Assembly (NCBI RefSeq): GCF_002849655.1 | Contig: NZ_PDNW01000024.1 | Span: forward strand, 1-49,951 | Direction: 5' to 3' | Length of the DNA: 49,951 nucleotides | From: Pollutimonas subterranea | GTDB lineage: Bacteria > Pseudomonadota > Gammaproteobacteria > Burkholderiales > Burkholderiaceae_B | Shown here: positions 1-8,306 of the stretch, one piece after another | How the letters are laid out: each line of letters opens with the position of its first letter | How positions within the stretch are numbered: position 1 is the first letter of the stretch | Position numbers and translations under genes: made by a program | The notes under the pieces: generated by a model | Database searches by the model: none | Told to the model about the DNA's origin: nothing | Seen by the model: the letters and a program-made list of their open reading frames with translations, nothing else

Positions 1-127
1 AGATGTTCAGTGGTACGATTTGGCATAGGCAATCCCGTTTGGTTGTGGCGTCGAATACCAGTAACCATAAGCCTTTGGCACGGGATTGCCTACCCGTTTC
101 TACAACAATAATGAAATTTCCGGGCTA
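1..127 (-). mobile_element. Insertion sequence edge (partial)
   Basis: These 127 bases are the exact reverse complement of the last 127 bases of the window, and identity stops at base 128. Read on the minus strand, the sequence runs from an element terminus (CCCGGAAATTTCATT after a TTAG) toward an outward-pointing reading frame that begins MVTGIRRHNQ and leaves the window. The flank at the boundary reads TTAG here and CTAG at the other copy. This fits a YTAR-type four-base target as used by IS5-family elements, but other families with CTAG/TTAA-like targets (IS1380, for example) are possible. The transposase body is absent, so the family is undetermined. Confidence 0.75.
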
Positions 128-216
128 AGCGACCCCATCCAGCCCAGAGGCGATGAACCGACAAATACCTGATGGTCCTGGATCAATGACGGATCTCATC
201 ATGGCGTAGCCGCTAT

Positions 217-1254
217 TTAGTTAAAATTCCGGTACGCGCCCGGCGTACTGCCCGTCGAGATCTTGAATGCCCGGTGGAAGACGGACACCGACTTGAAACC
301 CAAGCCATGGGCAATGTCATCCAAGCTTTTGTTGCTGATGGTGAGGTCCAGAATGGCCAAGTCGCGACGCAAGCCGTCTTTTATGTTCTGGAAAGACGTG
401 TTTTCGGCAGCCAGCCTGCGAATCAGTGTGCGCGTCGACATATGCAATGAGTCCGCCACTTCCGTCAAGGAATGGTGCAGCCGCCCCCCACTATGTAGAT
501 ACTCGCGCACCTTCAACTGAAAAGAGTGCTCTTTATATGTGGTGAAGATCCAATCCCTGGGCGCCCTCTGCAAAAACGGCAGCAATTCGGCATAAGACCG
601 CCTGAACCCTAGTTTTCCGATGCCTTCCGGAAAAGAAATTGACGAACAGGACGCGTTAAACGTAACAGCAACAGGAAATAGAATCCGATAATCCTCTGCG
701 TACACGGGACAATCGAACCCCAGCGTAATCCTATGCAGCGGAAGTTCGCGCCCCACCAGCCAGGATGCCACGCCATGAATCAATTTCAACATCAACGCGT
801 GTCCGAATCGATTCAGTGCCACGTCAGGCCGGCGTGGCCGTACGGCAATGCAAGGGTAGGTATCTTTATCGCTGAAAACCAGTTCATAGTCGTCCAACAA
901 TAAATTCCAGAATTGGGTAAACCGATACATGGCGACCGACACAGAACTGGCGTCGAGCAGACCTTTGCAAAGCAGCTTGAGAGCCCCGCTTCGAATGCTG
1001 CGCGACCAGAGCCCCATCATTTCGTCTCCGGTACCGACCGCCGCCGCCTGATACAAGCGCACCAGCTGATTATGCGTGACGCGGGCATTGTCCTGCTTTG
1101 TCAATGCAGCGGGAATGCCGGCCTGGTTCAAAAACTCGTTGAACTGCCCTTGTGCGCAAATACCCTCAAGGCTGGACAACAAGTCTTGTAAAAAGCCGAT
1201 GGATACCGTGAAAGCGACAACGCGCTCGGTTGTCTCCTTTCCCGCCAGCATCAT
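217..1254 (-). CDS. AraC-family regulator with PF12625-type N-terminal domain
   Basis: This is a 345-residue cytoplasmic transcription factor. Residues about 20-215 look like the arabinose-binding-type N-terminal domain found in OruR/ArgR-like AraC proteins. The C-terminal domain has two helix-turn-helix units: residues about 262-282 (TEVADSLHMSTRTLIRRL) and 309-331 (LDDIAHGLGFKSVSVFHRAF), followed by the usual STGSTPGAYR ending. The start at 1254 follows a clear CAGGAG Shine-Dalgarno; the next codon is also ATG, so the start could be one codon later. It diverges from the acyl-CoA ligase at 1378 across 123 bp and probably controls that ligase, crotonase and binding-protein operon. The ligand is unknown. 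The IS edge ends only 89 bp beyond its stop codon. Confidence 0.9.
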   Translation of the reverse strand: MMLAGKETTERVVAFTVSIGFLQDLLSSLEGICAQGQFNEFLNQAGIPAALTKQDNARVTHNQLVRLYQAAAVGTGDEMMGLWSRSIRSGALKLLCKGLLDASSVSVAMYRFTQFWNLLLDDYELVFSDKDTYPCIAVRPRRPDVALNRFGHALMLKLIHGVASWLVGRELPLHRITLGFDCPVYAEDYRILFPVAVTFNASCSSISFPEGIGKLGFRRSYAELLPFLQRAPRDWIFTTYKEHSFQLKVREYLHSGGRLHHSLTEVADSLHMSTRTLIRRLAAENTSFQNIKDGLRRDLAILDLTISNKSLDDIAHGLGFKSVSVFHRAFKISTGSTPGAYRNFN

Positions 1255-1377
1255 CCCAGCTCCTGCAAATTGGCACTATTTGTGAGTCTGTCGTCACTAA
1301 GCGTCATAGCCACGCCCCAAGGGGTTCCATAAAATAAATCCATAAGATCAAGCATCGACCGCACACAGGAGACAACG
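1255..1377. promoter_or_regulatory. Divergent promoter region, araC-like gene / acyl-CoA ligase
   Basis: This 123-bp gap separates two divergently transcribed genes and must hold both promoters. An AT-rich segment with TAAAATAAATCC lies about 40-50 bp before the ligase start and could contain a -10 element. The ligase has a strong CACAGGAGACAACG ribosome-binding site. I could not define an AraC-type operator with confidence. Confidence 0.45.
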
Positions 1378-2982
1378 ATGACGACACTGGGCAACATGAT
1401 GAGTCTCCCGCTACTCATATCATCAATACTCACGCATGCTGTAAATAACAACCCGAACCAGCAGATCGTGACGGCCCTGGACGACGGAACCACGCACGAA
1501 TATACCTACACAAACTTCGCCGCCCGAACGAGAAAACTGGCAACTGCATTAAATACCAGAAATATCCAGCCCGGCGACCGGGTCGGAACACTTGCCTGGA
1601 ACACCTACCGACATCTCGAGATTTATTACGCGACATCCGGGATAGGAGCCATATGCCACACCATCAATCCGCGGCTACATCTTGATCAAATAGCCTTCAT
1701 CATCAACGATGCCCAGGACTCGATATTATTTTTCGATCATCACTTTACCGCGTTGGTCGAGAAGCTGGCTACCTTATGCCCAAGCGTCAGGGAATGGATA
1801 CTATTGAATGAAGGCGAACACAATAGCCGGCAAAGCGACTCATGGTCATCTTATTCCGACTGGCTGACCACAAGCGACACCGACTTTGCCTGGCCCGTCT
1901 TTGACGAAAACACGGCTAGCGGCCTTTGCTACACCTCGGGCACGACAGGAAACCCGAAAGGCGCACTGTATTCGCATCGATCCACTGTCCTGCACGCCTA
2001 TGCATCGTGCCACCCGGACGCCGTGGGCATTTCTTGCCGGGATGCGGTCATGCCGCTGGTCCCGATGTTTCATGTCAATGCATGGGGCCTGCCCTACTCC
2101 AGCCTTCTATCAGGTGCGAAAATCGTCATGCCGGGAGCCAACCTGAAAGGCGATGCCCTTTACCGCTTGTGCGAATCCGAAGGTGTCAGCATATCGGCGG
2201 GTGTTCCATCGGTATGGCAAGGCCTCCTGGACCATACGCAAGCAAATGGTCTTGTCTTCAGTACGCTGCGGCGCGCCGTTATTGGCGGCGCGGCCTGCTC
2301 GGCACATATGATCGTGGCGTTTGCCCGCATCAACGTTGCCGTCAGGCACGCCTGGGGCATGACCGAGGTTTCTCCGTTGGGTACAGTGTGCACGCTGACC
2401 TCCGAGCACCAAAATTTGTCGGCGCAGGAACAACAAACGGTCCTGTCCTCGCAAGGACGCCCCTTGTTCGGCGCCGAGTTCAAAATCATTAATGAAAACG
2501 GACAAAGGCTGCCCCACGATGGCGCAAGCACCGGCAACCTGATGGTCAAGGGTAACTGGGTCATAGATACGTATTACCGGGATACGAAATCGGCACTGAT
2601 GGACGGCTGGTTTCATACCGGCGATGTGGCCACCATCGATAAGCTGGGCTACTTGCGGATCACCGACCGAAGCAAGGATGTCATCAAGTCCGGCGGAGAA
2701 TGGATCTCTTCCATCGATATTGAAAATATCGCCATGGAGCACCCCGATGTGCTCGTTGCCGCCTGCATAGCCCAGAAACACGAGAAGTGGGGCGAAAGAC
2801 CTTTGCTGGTCGTGGTAAAGAAACCGTCGGCCACGGTGGGTGCAGCCGACATCCTGAATATGTTCATCAACCGCATCACGAAATGGTCAATTCCCGATGA
2901 GGTGAAATTCATCGACGACATGCCAATGACAGCGACGGGAAAGCTGCAAAAAAACGCATTGCGAAACTTATTTGAAAACTGA
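1378..2982 (+). CDS. AMP-dependent acyl-CoA ligase (AlkK-like, medium-chain type)
   Basis: This is a 534-residue member of the ANL adenylating-enzyme superfamily, expected to activate a carboxylic acid to its CoA thioester through an acyl-adenylate. The phosphate-binding loop YTSGTTGNPKG is at residues 185-195. The A8 hinge region WFHTGD begins at W411 and the catalytic A10 lysine is K522 in MTATGKLQK. The N-terminus (MSLPLLISSILTHA) resembles the medium-chain ligase AlkK and its relatives, so a fatty or arylalkanoic acid is a better guess than acetate. The start is set by CAGGAG eight bases upstream. It begins an operon with a crotonase (41 bp on) and a binding protein, suggesting uptake and CoA-dependent breakdown of one acid. 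The exact substrate cannot be read from sequence. Confidence 0.9.
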   Translation: MTTLGNMMSLPLLISSILTHAVNNNPNQQIVTALDDGTTHEYTYTNFAARTRKLATALNTRNIQPGDRVGTLAWNTYRHLEIYYATSGIGAICHTINPRLHLDQIAFIINDAQDSILFFDHHFTALVEKLATLCPSVREWILLNEGEHNSRQSDSWSSYSDWLTTSDTDFAWPVFDENTASGLCYTSGTTGNPKGALYSHRSTVLHAYASCHPDAVGISCRDAVMPLVPMFHVNAWGLPYSSLLSGAKIVMPGANLKGDALYRLCESEGVSISAGVPSVWQGLLDHTQANGLVFSTLRRAVIGGAACSAHMIVAFARINVAVRHAWGMTEVSPLGTVCTLTSEHQNLSAQEQQTVLSSQGRPLFGAEFKIINENGQRLPHDGASTGNLMVKGNWVIDTYYRDTKSALMDGWFHTGDVATIDKLGYLRITDRSKDVIKSGGEWISSIDIENIAMEHPDVLVAACIAQKHEKWGERPLLVVVKKPSATVGAADILNMFINRITKWSIPDEVKFIDDMPMTATGKLQKNALRNLFEN

Positions 2983-3023
2983 ATTCAACAAGCTTGTCTT
3001 AAGAAAAGCCATCTGGAGTTTAT

Positions 3024-3815
3024 ATGTCAACGCCGTACCTTAAAACACATGAAATCGACCAAATAGGCGTTGTAACGCTTAACAGGGAAAGCAAGCGCAA
3101 TGCCCTGGATGAAAGCGCGATTGCAGAAATCGACCAATATTTTTCCACTATCCCGTCGCATATCCGGGTCATCGTCATGGCAGCGAAAGGCGACCATTTC
3201 TGTGCCGGGCTTGATCTGAAGGAACACCACGACCAGGAGCGCAGCGCCGTGGACTTTATGCGCGTCTGCCAAAGCTGGCACCGTGCCTTCGATAAGATCC
3301 AGCACGGTGGTATTCCGGTCATCGCTTGCCTTCAGGGTGCGGTGGTGGGCGGCGGGCTGGAACTGGCAAGCGCCGCCCATATACGGGTTGCCGACATAAG
3401 CACCTATTTTTCCTTGCCGGAAGGAACGCGGGGCATCTTTACCGGCGGAGGTGCCACGGTCAGGACAGCCAAAATCATCACCCCGAACCGGATGGTGGAA
3501 ATGATGCTGACCGGACGGGTAATGGATATCCAGGAAGGCTTGCGTTTGGGCCTGGCCCATTACGTATGCAACAGTCCGGAAAACCCCGTATCCGCTTACG
3601 ATTTCGCCTTGTCGTTGGCGGAAAAAATAGCGGGCAATGCCCCCCTTTCAAACTATGCGATTGTCAGTTCAATCAACAAAATATCCGACATGTCGGCGAC
3701 AGACGGTTTATTTGCAGAGGGATTAATGGCAGCAGTGGTACAGACCGGCAACGATGTCCAGAGCCGGCTTAATGATTTCGTCAACAAAAGGGCTCACAAA
3801 GTAAAACCAGGCTGA
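3024..3815 (+). CDS. Enoyl-CoA hydratase/isomerase family protein (crotonase fold)
   Basis: This 263-residue protein has the normal length for a crotonase. The CoA-binding oxyanion-hole segment HFCAGLDLKEH is at residues 58-68 and the second oxyanion segment GAVVGGGLELAS at 105-116. Both acidic residues of canonical enoyl-CoA hydratase are present, E113 in GGLELA and E133 in LPEGTRG, so hydratase chemistry is plausible. It follows the acyl-CoA ligase by 41 bp with a GGAG ribosome-binding site. Together they could carry out the first steps of beta-oxidation or side-chain shortening of an imported acid. No acyl-CoA dehydrogenase or thiolase gene is nearby, so the pathway is incomplete in this window. 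Isomerase or hydrolase activity cannot be excluded within this family. Confidence 0.88.
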   Translation: MSTPYLKTHEIDQIGVVTLNRESKRNALDESAIAEIDQYFSTIPSHIRVIVMAAKGDHFCAGLDLKEHHDQERSAVDFMRVCQSWHRAFDKIQHGGIPVIACLQGAVVGGGLELASAAHIRVADISTYFSLPEGTRGIFTGGGATVRTAKIITPNRMVEMMLTGRVMDIQEGLRLGLAHYVCNSPENPVSAYDFALSLAEKIAGNAPLSNYAIVSSINKISDMSATDGLFAEGLMAAVVQTGNDVQSRLNDFVNKRAHKVKPG

Positions 3816-3845
3816 TAGTCGGCAACCCTAACACCCGCAGGAGAC

Positions 3846-5123
3846 ATGAACATGAATAGAAAAAATCATTCAACAATACCCTTGAGCGGCGCGGCCGTGG
3901 ATACTCGCATGGCACGTATCGTCACGTTATTGCTGGGATGCACCTTGGCACTATCAATGTCGTCCGCACAGGCTGAGACAAGCCTCAAGCCTCGGATCGG
4001 CGTGTTGACCGACATGTCCGGGACGTATTCCGATATCTCCGGAAAAGGGTCTGTTGTTGCCGCCCAGATGGCAGTCGAGGATTTTGCCGCCCAACACCCT
4101 GAGGTCAAGGCTGATGTTGTCTCTGCCGACCATCAAAATAAAACGGACGTTGGCCTGTCCATCGCGCGCGGCTGGCTCGACAACGAGCATGTGGACGTCA
4201 TTGCCGAACTGACCACATCATCGGTCGCACTGGCGACACAACGATTGGTCACGGAAAAGAACAAGCTTATGCTGATTACCGGCGCCGGGTCGTCGGACAT
4301 GACAGGCAAAGGTTGTACGCCAAACAGCATCAGCTGGGTGTACGACACCTACGGAATGGCAAATGGTACCGGGCGCGCCTTGGTGCGGGAAGGCGGCAAA
4401 AGCTGGTTCATGATTACCGTTGATTATGCGTTTGGCGAGGCGCTGGAACGCGATGCGGTCAAGTCGGTAATTGCGGAAGGCGGCACCATCGTTGGATCGG
4501 CACGCCACCCCCTCAGTTCGCCGGACCTGTCCTCACAAATTTTCGCGGCCATTTCGTCCAAGGCGCAGATAGTGGGCCTGGCCCATGCGGGCGGCGACCT
4601 TATCACCACGATCAAACAGGCTAAAGAATTTGGCTTGACGAAAGGTTCGCAGAACCTTGCCGCCCTGCTTATCTACATTTCCGATGTGCACGCCATAGGC
4701 CTGGAAGCGGCACAGGGCTTGTATCTGACGACAGCGTTCTATTGGGATCGCAATGACGAATCGCGGGAATGGTCCAAAAGATACTTCGAGCGCACGCAAA
4801 AAATGCCGACCATGGCCCAGGCAGGCGTTTATTCATCAGTCATGCACTATCTGAAGGCCGTACAGGAGACCAAGACAACCGACACGGCGACGGTCCGTAA
4901 AAAAATGGGTGAGACTCCAGTGAACGATATGTTCACGACCAATGGTGTCATTCGCGCAGACGGACGCATGATGAACGATCTTTATCTTGCCCAGGTAAAA
5001 ACGCCGGAAGAGTCCAAGTATCCCTGGGACTATTACAAGATCGTGGGAACCATCGCAGCCAAAGACGCATTTCGTTCCGTAGCGGATAGCGAATGTGCAT
5101 TACTGCGCAAAGACGGCGCCTGA
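3846..5123 (+). CDS. ABC-transporter substrate-binding protein, branched-chain amino acid (LivK-like) type
   Basis: This is a 425-residue periplasmic binding protein. The mature start IGVLTDMSGTYSDISGKGSV is the typical opening of the HAAT/Peripla_BP_6 family. The signal peptide is long: 21 polar residues precede a hydrophobic stretch ending SSAQA, with cleavage expected after residue 43. M22 (MARIVTLLLG) is an alternative start that gives a standard signal peptide, but AGGAG precedes the first ATG. In Proteobacteria such proteins next to acyl-CoA ligases often bind aromatic or aliphatic acids rather than amino acids. No LivHMGF permease or ATPase genes lie in the window, so this is an orphan component. 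It ends the acyl-CoA ligase operon and is followed by a GC-rich hairpin. Confidence 0.9.
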   Translation: MNMNRKNHSTIPLSGAAVDTRMARIVTLLLGCTLALSMSSAQAETSLKPRIGVLTDMSGTYSDISGKGSVVAAQMAVEDFAAQHPEVKADVVSADHQNKTDVGLSIARGWLDNEHVDVIAELTTSSVALATQRLVTEKNKLMLITGAGSSDMTGKGCTPNSISWVYDTYGMANGTGRALVREGGKSWFMITVDYAFGEALERDAVKSVIAEGGTIVGSARHPLSSPDLSSQIFAAISSKAQIVGLAHAGGDLITTIKQAKEFGLTKGSQNLAALLIYISDVHAIGLEAAQGLYLTTAFYWDRNDESREWSKRYFERTQKMPTMAQAGVYSSVMHYLKAVQETKTTDTATVRKKMGETPVNDMFTTNGVIRADGRMMNDLYLAQVKTPEESKYPWDYYKIVGTIAAKDAFRSVADSECALLRKDGA

Positions 5124-5129
5124 TCCCTT

Positions 5130-5150
5130 GGCCGCCAGACTCAGGCGGCC
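5130..5150 (+). terminator. Hairpin after binding-protein gene
   Basis: GGCCGCC, a seven-base loop, then GGCGGCC form a perfect 7-bp GC stem starting seven bases after the stop codon. There is no T-run, so it is either a Rho-assisted terminator or a 3'-end stabilising structure. It sits between two convergent genes. Confidence 0.5.
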
Positions 5151-5180
5151 TCCCTCGGCATCAGTACGTACTCCACCGCC

Positions 5181-5717
5181 TTACCACATCAAGTCGTCCG
5201 GGACCTGGAAGGCGGCATACGGATCATCCTCATCGACCTCGGTGCTGGTCTTTTTCACCCGCACGACGAGCGAAGGATCACGCTCGGCGACTTTATCCGC
5301 GACTATCCTGGGCACCAGCTCGGTCGCGCTGCCTAGGCGGATGATTACAAGGCGCCCGGCTATCAAATGTGCCTGGACTGCCGCCGACACATACAGCCGT
5401 TCAATCGTCTTGCCGTGGGTAAAATTGTAGGCGATGTCGCCGGCGCCCTTGCTCTGGCGACTCTGCTGCACCATCTGGGCAATTTGCGCCGCAATCGCCT
5501 TTTGGTTGGCGGCTGCGACGCGCTGGGCATTGAGTTCGCGGGTCCGCTCGAGATTCTTGTGTTGCGCTTCAAGCGCGGCCAGCCTTGCCTCATCAACGCT
5601 TTGCGTGCCGGTTCGGCGCTCGACCTTCTTCTGCTTGCTCTTATCCTGGTTGGCGCGTTTGGCTTTGTTTTTGTCGACCAGCCCCGCTTTCAAAAGCTGC
5701 TCTTGCAGCGAGACCAT
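5181..5717 (-). CDS. DUF2058 family protein (YaiL-like)
   Basis: This 178-residue protein begins SLQEQLLKAGLVDKNKAK, the hallmark N-terminus of the DUF2058/YaiL family. A highly charged Lys/Gln/Arg-rich helical middle (residues about 15-75, likely coiled coil) follows, then a compact C-terminal domain (YNFTHGKTIERLYVSA and onward). Members are annotated as nucleoprotein or polynucleotide-associated proteins, and their molecular function is not established. There is no signal peptide, so a cytoplasmic location is expected. It is monocistronic, convergent with the binding-protein gene on one side and divergent from the small CsbD-like gene on the other. Confidence 0.85.
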   Translation of the reverse strand: MVSLQEQLLKAGLVDKNKAKRANQDKSKQKKVERRTGTQSVDEARLAALEAQHKNLERTRELNAQRVAAANQKAIAAQIAQMVQQSRQSKGAGDIAYNFTHGKTIERLYVSAAVQAHLIAGRLVIIRLGSATELVPRIVADKVAERDPSLVVRVKKTSTEVDEDDPYAAFQVPDDLMW

Positions 5718-5911
5718 ATGTGTTACTCCGTAGATAGTATTCGAGGATGAGCGCTGCTTCCGATCTATCGCGACCGCTGCGCATTCAATGATGTTACAGG
5801 TTCAGATTGTATAGGTTGCGGCCCTTTCTTGTTATGGCTTTCGGGCATATTGATTGCTTTTACTTCGTGCTGGTGCAGCACCATTGGACTGGAATTCTTG
5901 AAGGAAGCACC

Positions 5912-6091
5912 ATGAACACCGATAAGGCTGGCGACACGAGCCCCGAAGTGAAAGGCGACATCAAGGAAGCCGCCGGTATTACAAGCGGTCAGGACAGGGA
6001 CCCGGGAGGCAAGGCAGAAAAAGGCCAACGGCCTTCGCCGCATAAGGACGAAGATAGTGAGGATGACATCGTCGATATGCCGGAAGAGTAG
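5912..6091 (+). CDS. Small acidic CsbD-like protein
   Basis: This is a 59-residue hydrophilic protein. I take ATG 5912 because GAAGGAAG lies seven bases upstream, although the frame is open back to 5807. The core VKGDIKEAAGITSG followed by GGKAEKGQ resembles the CsbD stress-protein pattern (KGxxKExxGxxTG...GKAEK). The C-terminus is an acidic tail (DEDSEDDIVDMPEE). CsbD proteins are general-stress proteins of unknown biochemical role. The resemblance is short and could be convergent in such a low-complexity sequence. A textbook Rho-independent terminator follows within 18 bp, which supports expression as a single short transcript. Confidence 0.65.
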   Translation: MNTDKAGDTSPEVKGDIKEAAGITSGQDRDPGGKAEKGQRPSPHKDEDSEDDIVDMPEE

Positions 6092-6108
6092 CCCCCTCAC
6101 CGAACCCT

Positions 6109-6136
6109 GCCCTCCTTCTCCGGAGGGCACTTTTTT
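6109..6136 (+). terminator. Rho-independent terminator
   Basis: GCCCTCC, loop TTCTCC, GGAGGGC form a perfect 7-bp stem, followed by AC and six Ts. It is oriented for the small CsbD-like gene ending at 6091 and lies just past the end of the convergent nuclease gene. Confidence 0.9.
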
Positions 6137-6142
6137 CAACGG

Positions 6143-7063
6143 TCAACGCCCGACTGTCGGCAATACTTGCAGCCCGGTGCGCCTGACAAACTCTTCGTAG
6201 CTGATGGGCAGCCCAGCCTTCGCGCTCGCCTTGTTTGCCTGCCAATGCACCCATGATCGTCCGGTCGTCGCATCGTGGACGACCTTGTACAAATAGCTCG
6301 GCACGGCCACCCGCCCGGCGCCAACAGTCTCCGGACGGTCGTCGTAAACAGGGCCGGTGAATACATAGACATCGCCGGCGGCGCGCATCACGTATTTGCG
6401 CGTGTCCTGCTCAATGTGGCTCCACGCCCCCCCATTCTGCGTTTGATTCTGCGGGACCATGTTGGCGAGCGAGAAGCTTTGTGCCATGGCCTGGGGATTA
6501 TGCATGTCGCCAGCCGGCGCCATATGCCCCCGCGAATACCCCGATTCTCGATAATCATCCAGCTCCGCACGTTCGCCCTTCGGCAGCCGGGCCTCTGCGT
6601 AGAATCTGTCGCCACGCTCTATGCTTCTGGCATGCAATAGCATCTGACGGTTCAGGCGCTGGGCGACGAATACAGGCGTCCTGGTCCTGCCGCTATGCAG
6701 GATGGCAAATGATGAAAAACACAGCTCGCGGAGTGCCGGCCCACCGGGAACGATCGGAGGCTGGCCATTCGGAAAGAACTCTGGGCACTGTACAAAACTC
6801 GTGCGGACCTGCGTTCCAACAGGAGCCGTCTGCGAAGCGAGCTCATCCTGGCCTGGCAGGCCGAGTTCGCGCAGAAGCGGCTCAATCGGAATCTGCTCGC
6901 GCAACTGTGGGTTAAGTACACAGCTCGCAATGCTGAACGCGGCGATGGTGGAAGCGCTAAGCGCCTTGAAGAAGCGGAGGAGGCGGCCGGCGGGCGCCTT
7001 GCTTGATTTTGAGTTTGTAGAGTAGCGTCTTTTACGGGGAACTGGCTTTTTCTTGCTCGTCAT
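6143..7063 (-). CDS. DNA/RNA non-specific endonuclease (NUC family)
   Basis: This 306-residue protein belongs to the Serratia-nuclease/endonuclease G family of metal-dependent nucleases that cut single- and double-stranded DNA and RNA. The active-site block is YSRGHMAPAGDM: H180 is the expected general base, and the first position of the usual DRGH is Ser (S177). The Mg-binding Asn is N210 in NQTQNGGAW, with E218 a few residues on. A basic N-terminus (residues 1-30) precedes a hydrophobic segment at 31-50 ending in IASC. The enzyme is therefore probably exported or membrane-anchored, with the catalytic domain outside the cytoplasm, where it could degrade environmental nucleic acid. It lies upstream of the lipoprotein gene's end by 41 bp but has no obvious functional partner. 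Confidence 0.88.
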   Translation of the reverse strand: MTSKKKPVPRKRRYSTNSKSSKAPAGRLLRFFKALSASTIAAFSIASCVLNPQLREQIPIEPLLRELGLPGQDELASQTAPVGTQVRTSFVQCPEFFPNGQPPIVPGGPALRELCFSSFAILHSGRTRTPVFVAQRLNRQMLLHARSIERGDRFYAEARLPKGERAELDDYRESGYSRGHMAPAGDMHNPQAMAQSFSLANMVPQNQTQNGGAWSHIEQDTRKYVMRAAGDVYVFTGPVYDDRPETVGAGRVAVPSYLYKVVHDATTGRSWVHWQANKASAKAGLPISYEEFVRRTGLQVLPTVGR

Positions 7064-7104
7064 TCAGCTGGAGATGGAATATCGCGGGTTGTTGCTCGAT
7101 CGAG

Positions 7105-7566
7105 CTAGCGCTCCATTGTAGGCGAACGATCAACCATGTATTTCCCGCCACTCTTGAAGTTGGCGTCCTGCATTTCGGCAGTACAGCGGGAGTTGCCGTA
7201 GAACACGACCTTGCCGTCATGGGCCATGATGACCGCCGCCTCGGTAGCGGAATAGACCGCTGCATACTCGTAACAGGTAAAGCCATAGGTGTTGCCGGAT
7301 TTCTCTTTGGGCGGCTCGCCCATCGCTTCGAGTATCGGCTTCAGATCCTGTCCAATATCGACCGAATACAAGACGGCTTGCAGCTTTTTCTGGCGTTCCT
7401 CGGCAACTGCCGTCGCCGCGTCGGAACCGCCCAGCGTTGTCTTCGCGACGTTGTAGCCGGCTTCCGCCATTTGCCCCGCCATCATCGGGGTACAGCCGGG
7501 CAAGGCGCCGAAACCGGTTGCCGCCGCGGCGATGAGTAATGTAATGGACCTGGTTATAGTTTGCAT
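7105..7566 (-). CDS. Predicted lipoprotein of unknown function
   Basis: This is a 153-residue protein. I choose the ATG at 7566 because GAGAGGG lies just upstream and because it places a signal sequence (MQTITRSITLLIAAAATGFG) at the N-terminus; the frame is open further upstream. The lipobox is ALPGC with C25 as the likely lipidated residue, although Pro at -2 is unusual. The mature part has no recognised domain. It contains two internal cysteines (TCYEY, NSRCTAE) and a KVVFYGNSRC motif near the end. It is co-directional with, and just downstream of, the two-TM protein gene at 7652-8182. No function can be assigned. Confidence 0.7.
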   Translation of the reverse strand: MQTITRSITLLIAAAATGFGALPGCTPMMAGQMAEAGYNVAKTTLGGSDAATAVAEERQKKLQAVLYSVDIGQDLKPILEAMGEPPKEKSGNTYGFTCYEYAAVYSATEAAVIMAHDGKVVFYGNSRCTAEMQDANFKSGGKYMVDRSPTMER

Positions 7567-7651
7567 GTGTGCCCTCTCGCACCGACCTGGCATAGTTTGT
7601 CGCCTTCCATAGTAACGCTGCATCCTGCCTGGCACCAATCGCTCGATCGAA

Positions 7652-8182
7652 TCACACCGTGCGTGCTACGTCAGCCCCCGACGCCGTCAATTTCTCCATG
7701 ACGGCATCGCACTCGCGAGCATCCCGGGGATGCACGATCAGCGACCAGCGCCCCTCTTCAGTGGCGGTTTTCACGCGCTGGATGACCAGTTGGTGATCCG
7801 GGCGCGATGTGATCAAACCACCGAGCAGCAAGCCGGCTATGGTGCATAGAAAGATGATCGCCATGGCACTCAGGCCGGGGGAAGTGAGAATAGCGGGAAG
7901 GTCGGCGGCGTAGAGCGCGAACCAGACGAGAATGCCGGCGACCAGGCCGGCCAGTCCGAGCATTGCGTGGGCGCGTATCGCCGTTCGGGCTATACCCTGC
8001 GGTTCAGGCTCCAGCTTTTTTGCATAATCGCTTTCGTTCGGTTCCACGAGCAGGACTTGCGTACTCTGCAGGCCAACCGTGGATTTTAGGACGTCGGCGG
8101 TTGAAAGCGCCACCGACTCTGAATCAAACACCGCAGCGATCTTGGTCGTAGCCTTTTCACCAAATAATTTTTGCCAATTCAT
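7652..8182 (-). CDS. Two-TM membrane protein of unknown function
   Basis: This 176-residue protein starts at ATG 8182 (MNWQKLFGEKATTK), preceded by CAGGA; a longer frame to 8230 lacks such a site. Residues 1-55 form an alpha/beta domain (KIAAVFDSESVALSTADVL...TQVLLVEP) like the small ligand-binding or stress-protein folds seen before glycine-rich TM pairs. Two hydrophobic helices follow (about 72-93 and 104-124, the second with GLLLGGLI), then a second soluble segment ending in a repeat-like alpha/beta unit (WSLIVHPRDARECDAVMEKL). The soluble parts on both sides of the TM hairpin suggest a cytoplasmic sensor or scaffold. I do not recognise a characterised homologue. Confidence 0.7.
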   Translation of the reverse strand: MNWQKLFGEKATTKIAAVFDSESVALSTADVLKSTVGLQSTQVLLVEPNESDYAKKLEPEPQGIARTAIRAHAMLGLAGLVAGILVWFALYAADLPAILTSPGLSAMAIIFLCTIAGLLLGGLITSRPDHQLVIQRVKTATEEGRWSLIVHPRDARECDAVMEKLTASGADVARTV

Positions 8183-8234
8183 ATGGGTTCCTGGACCGAC
8201 CGGTCTTTGTAATGATAATGATCGGTCCAAGCAA

Positions 8235-8268
8235 GCAGCGTTCCCGGGCTTGGTGCCGGGAACGCTGC
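8235..8268 (-). terminator. Strong hairpin downstream of nirK
   Basis: GCAGCGTTCCCGG and CCGGGAACGCTGC pair as a perfect 13-bp stem with an eight-base loop. It lies 39 bp past the nirK stop on the minus strand. No T-run follows in that direction (TTGCTTGGACC), so it may be a Rho-linked 3' end or an mRNA-stabilising structure that also insulates the next gene. Confidence 0.6.
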
Positions 8269-8306
8269 CTCGTCGCTACGACTTAAGGAGGCGCAACGCC
8301 TTACCC

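Noticed and set aside
5807-5911. Longer N-terminus for the small CsbD-like protein
   Set aside because: The upstream part has no ribosome-binding site and reads as non-coding; ATG 5912 has GAAGGAAG just ahead.
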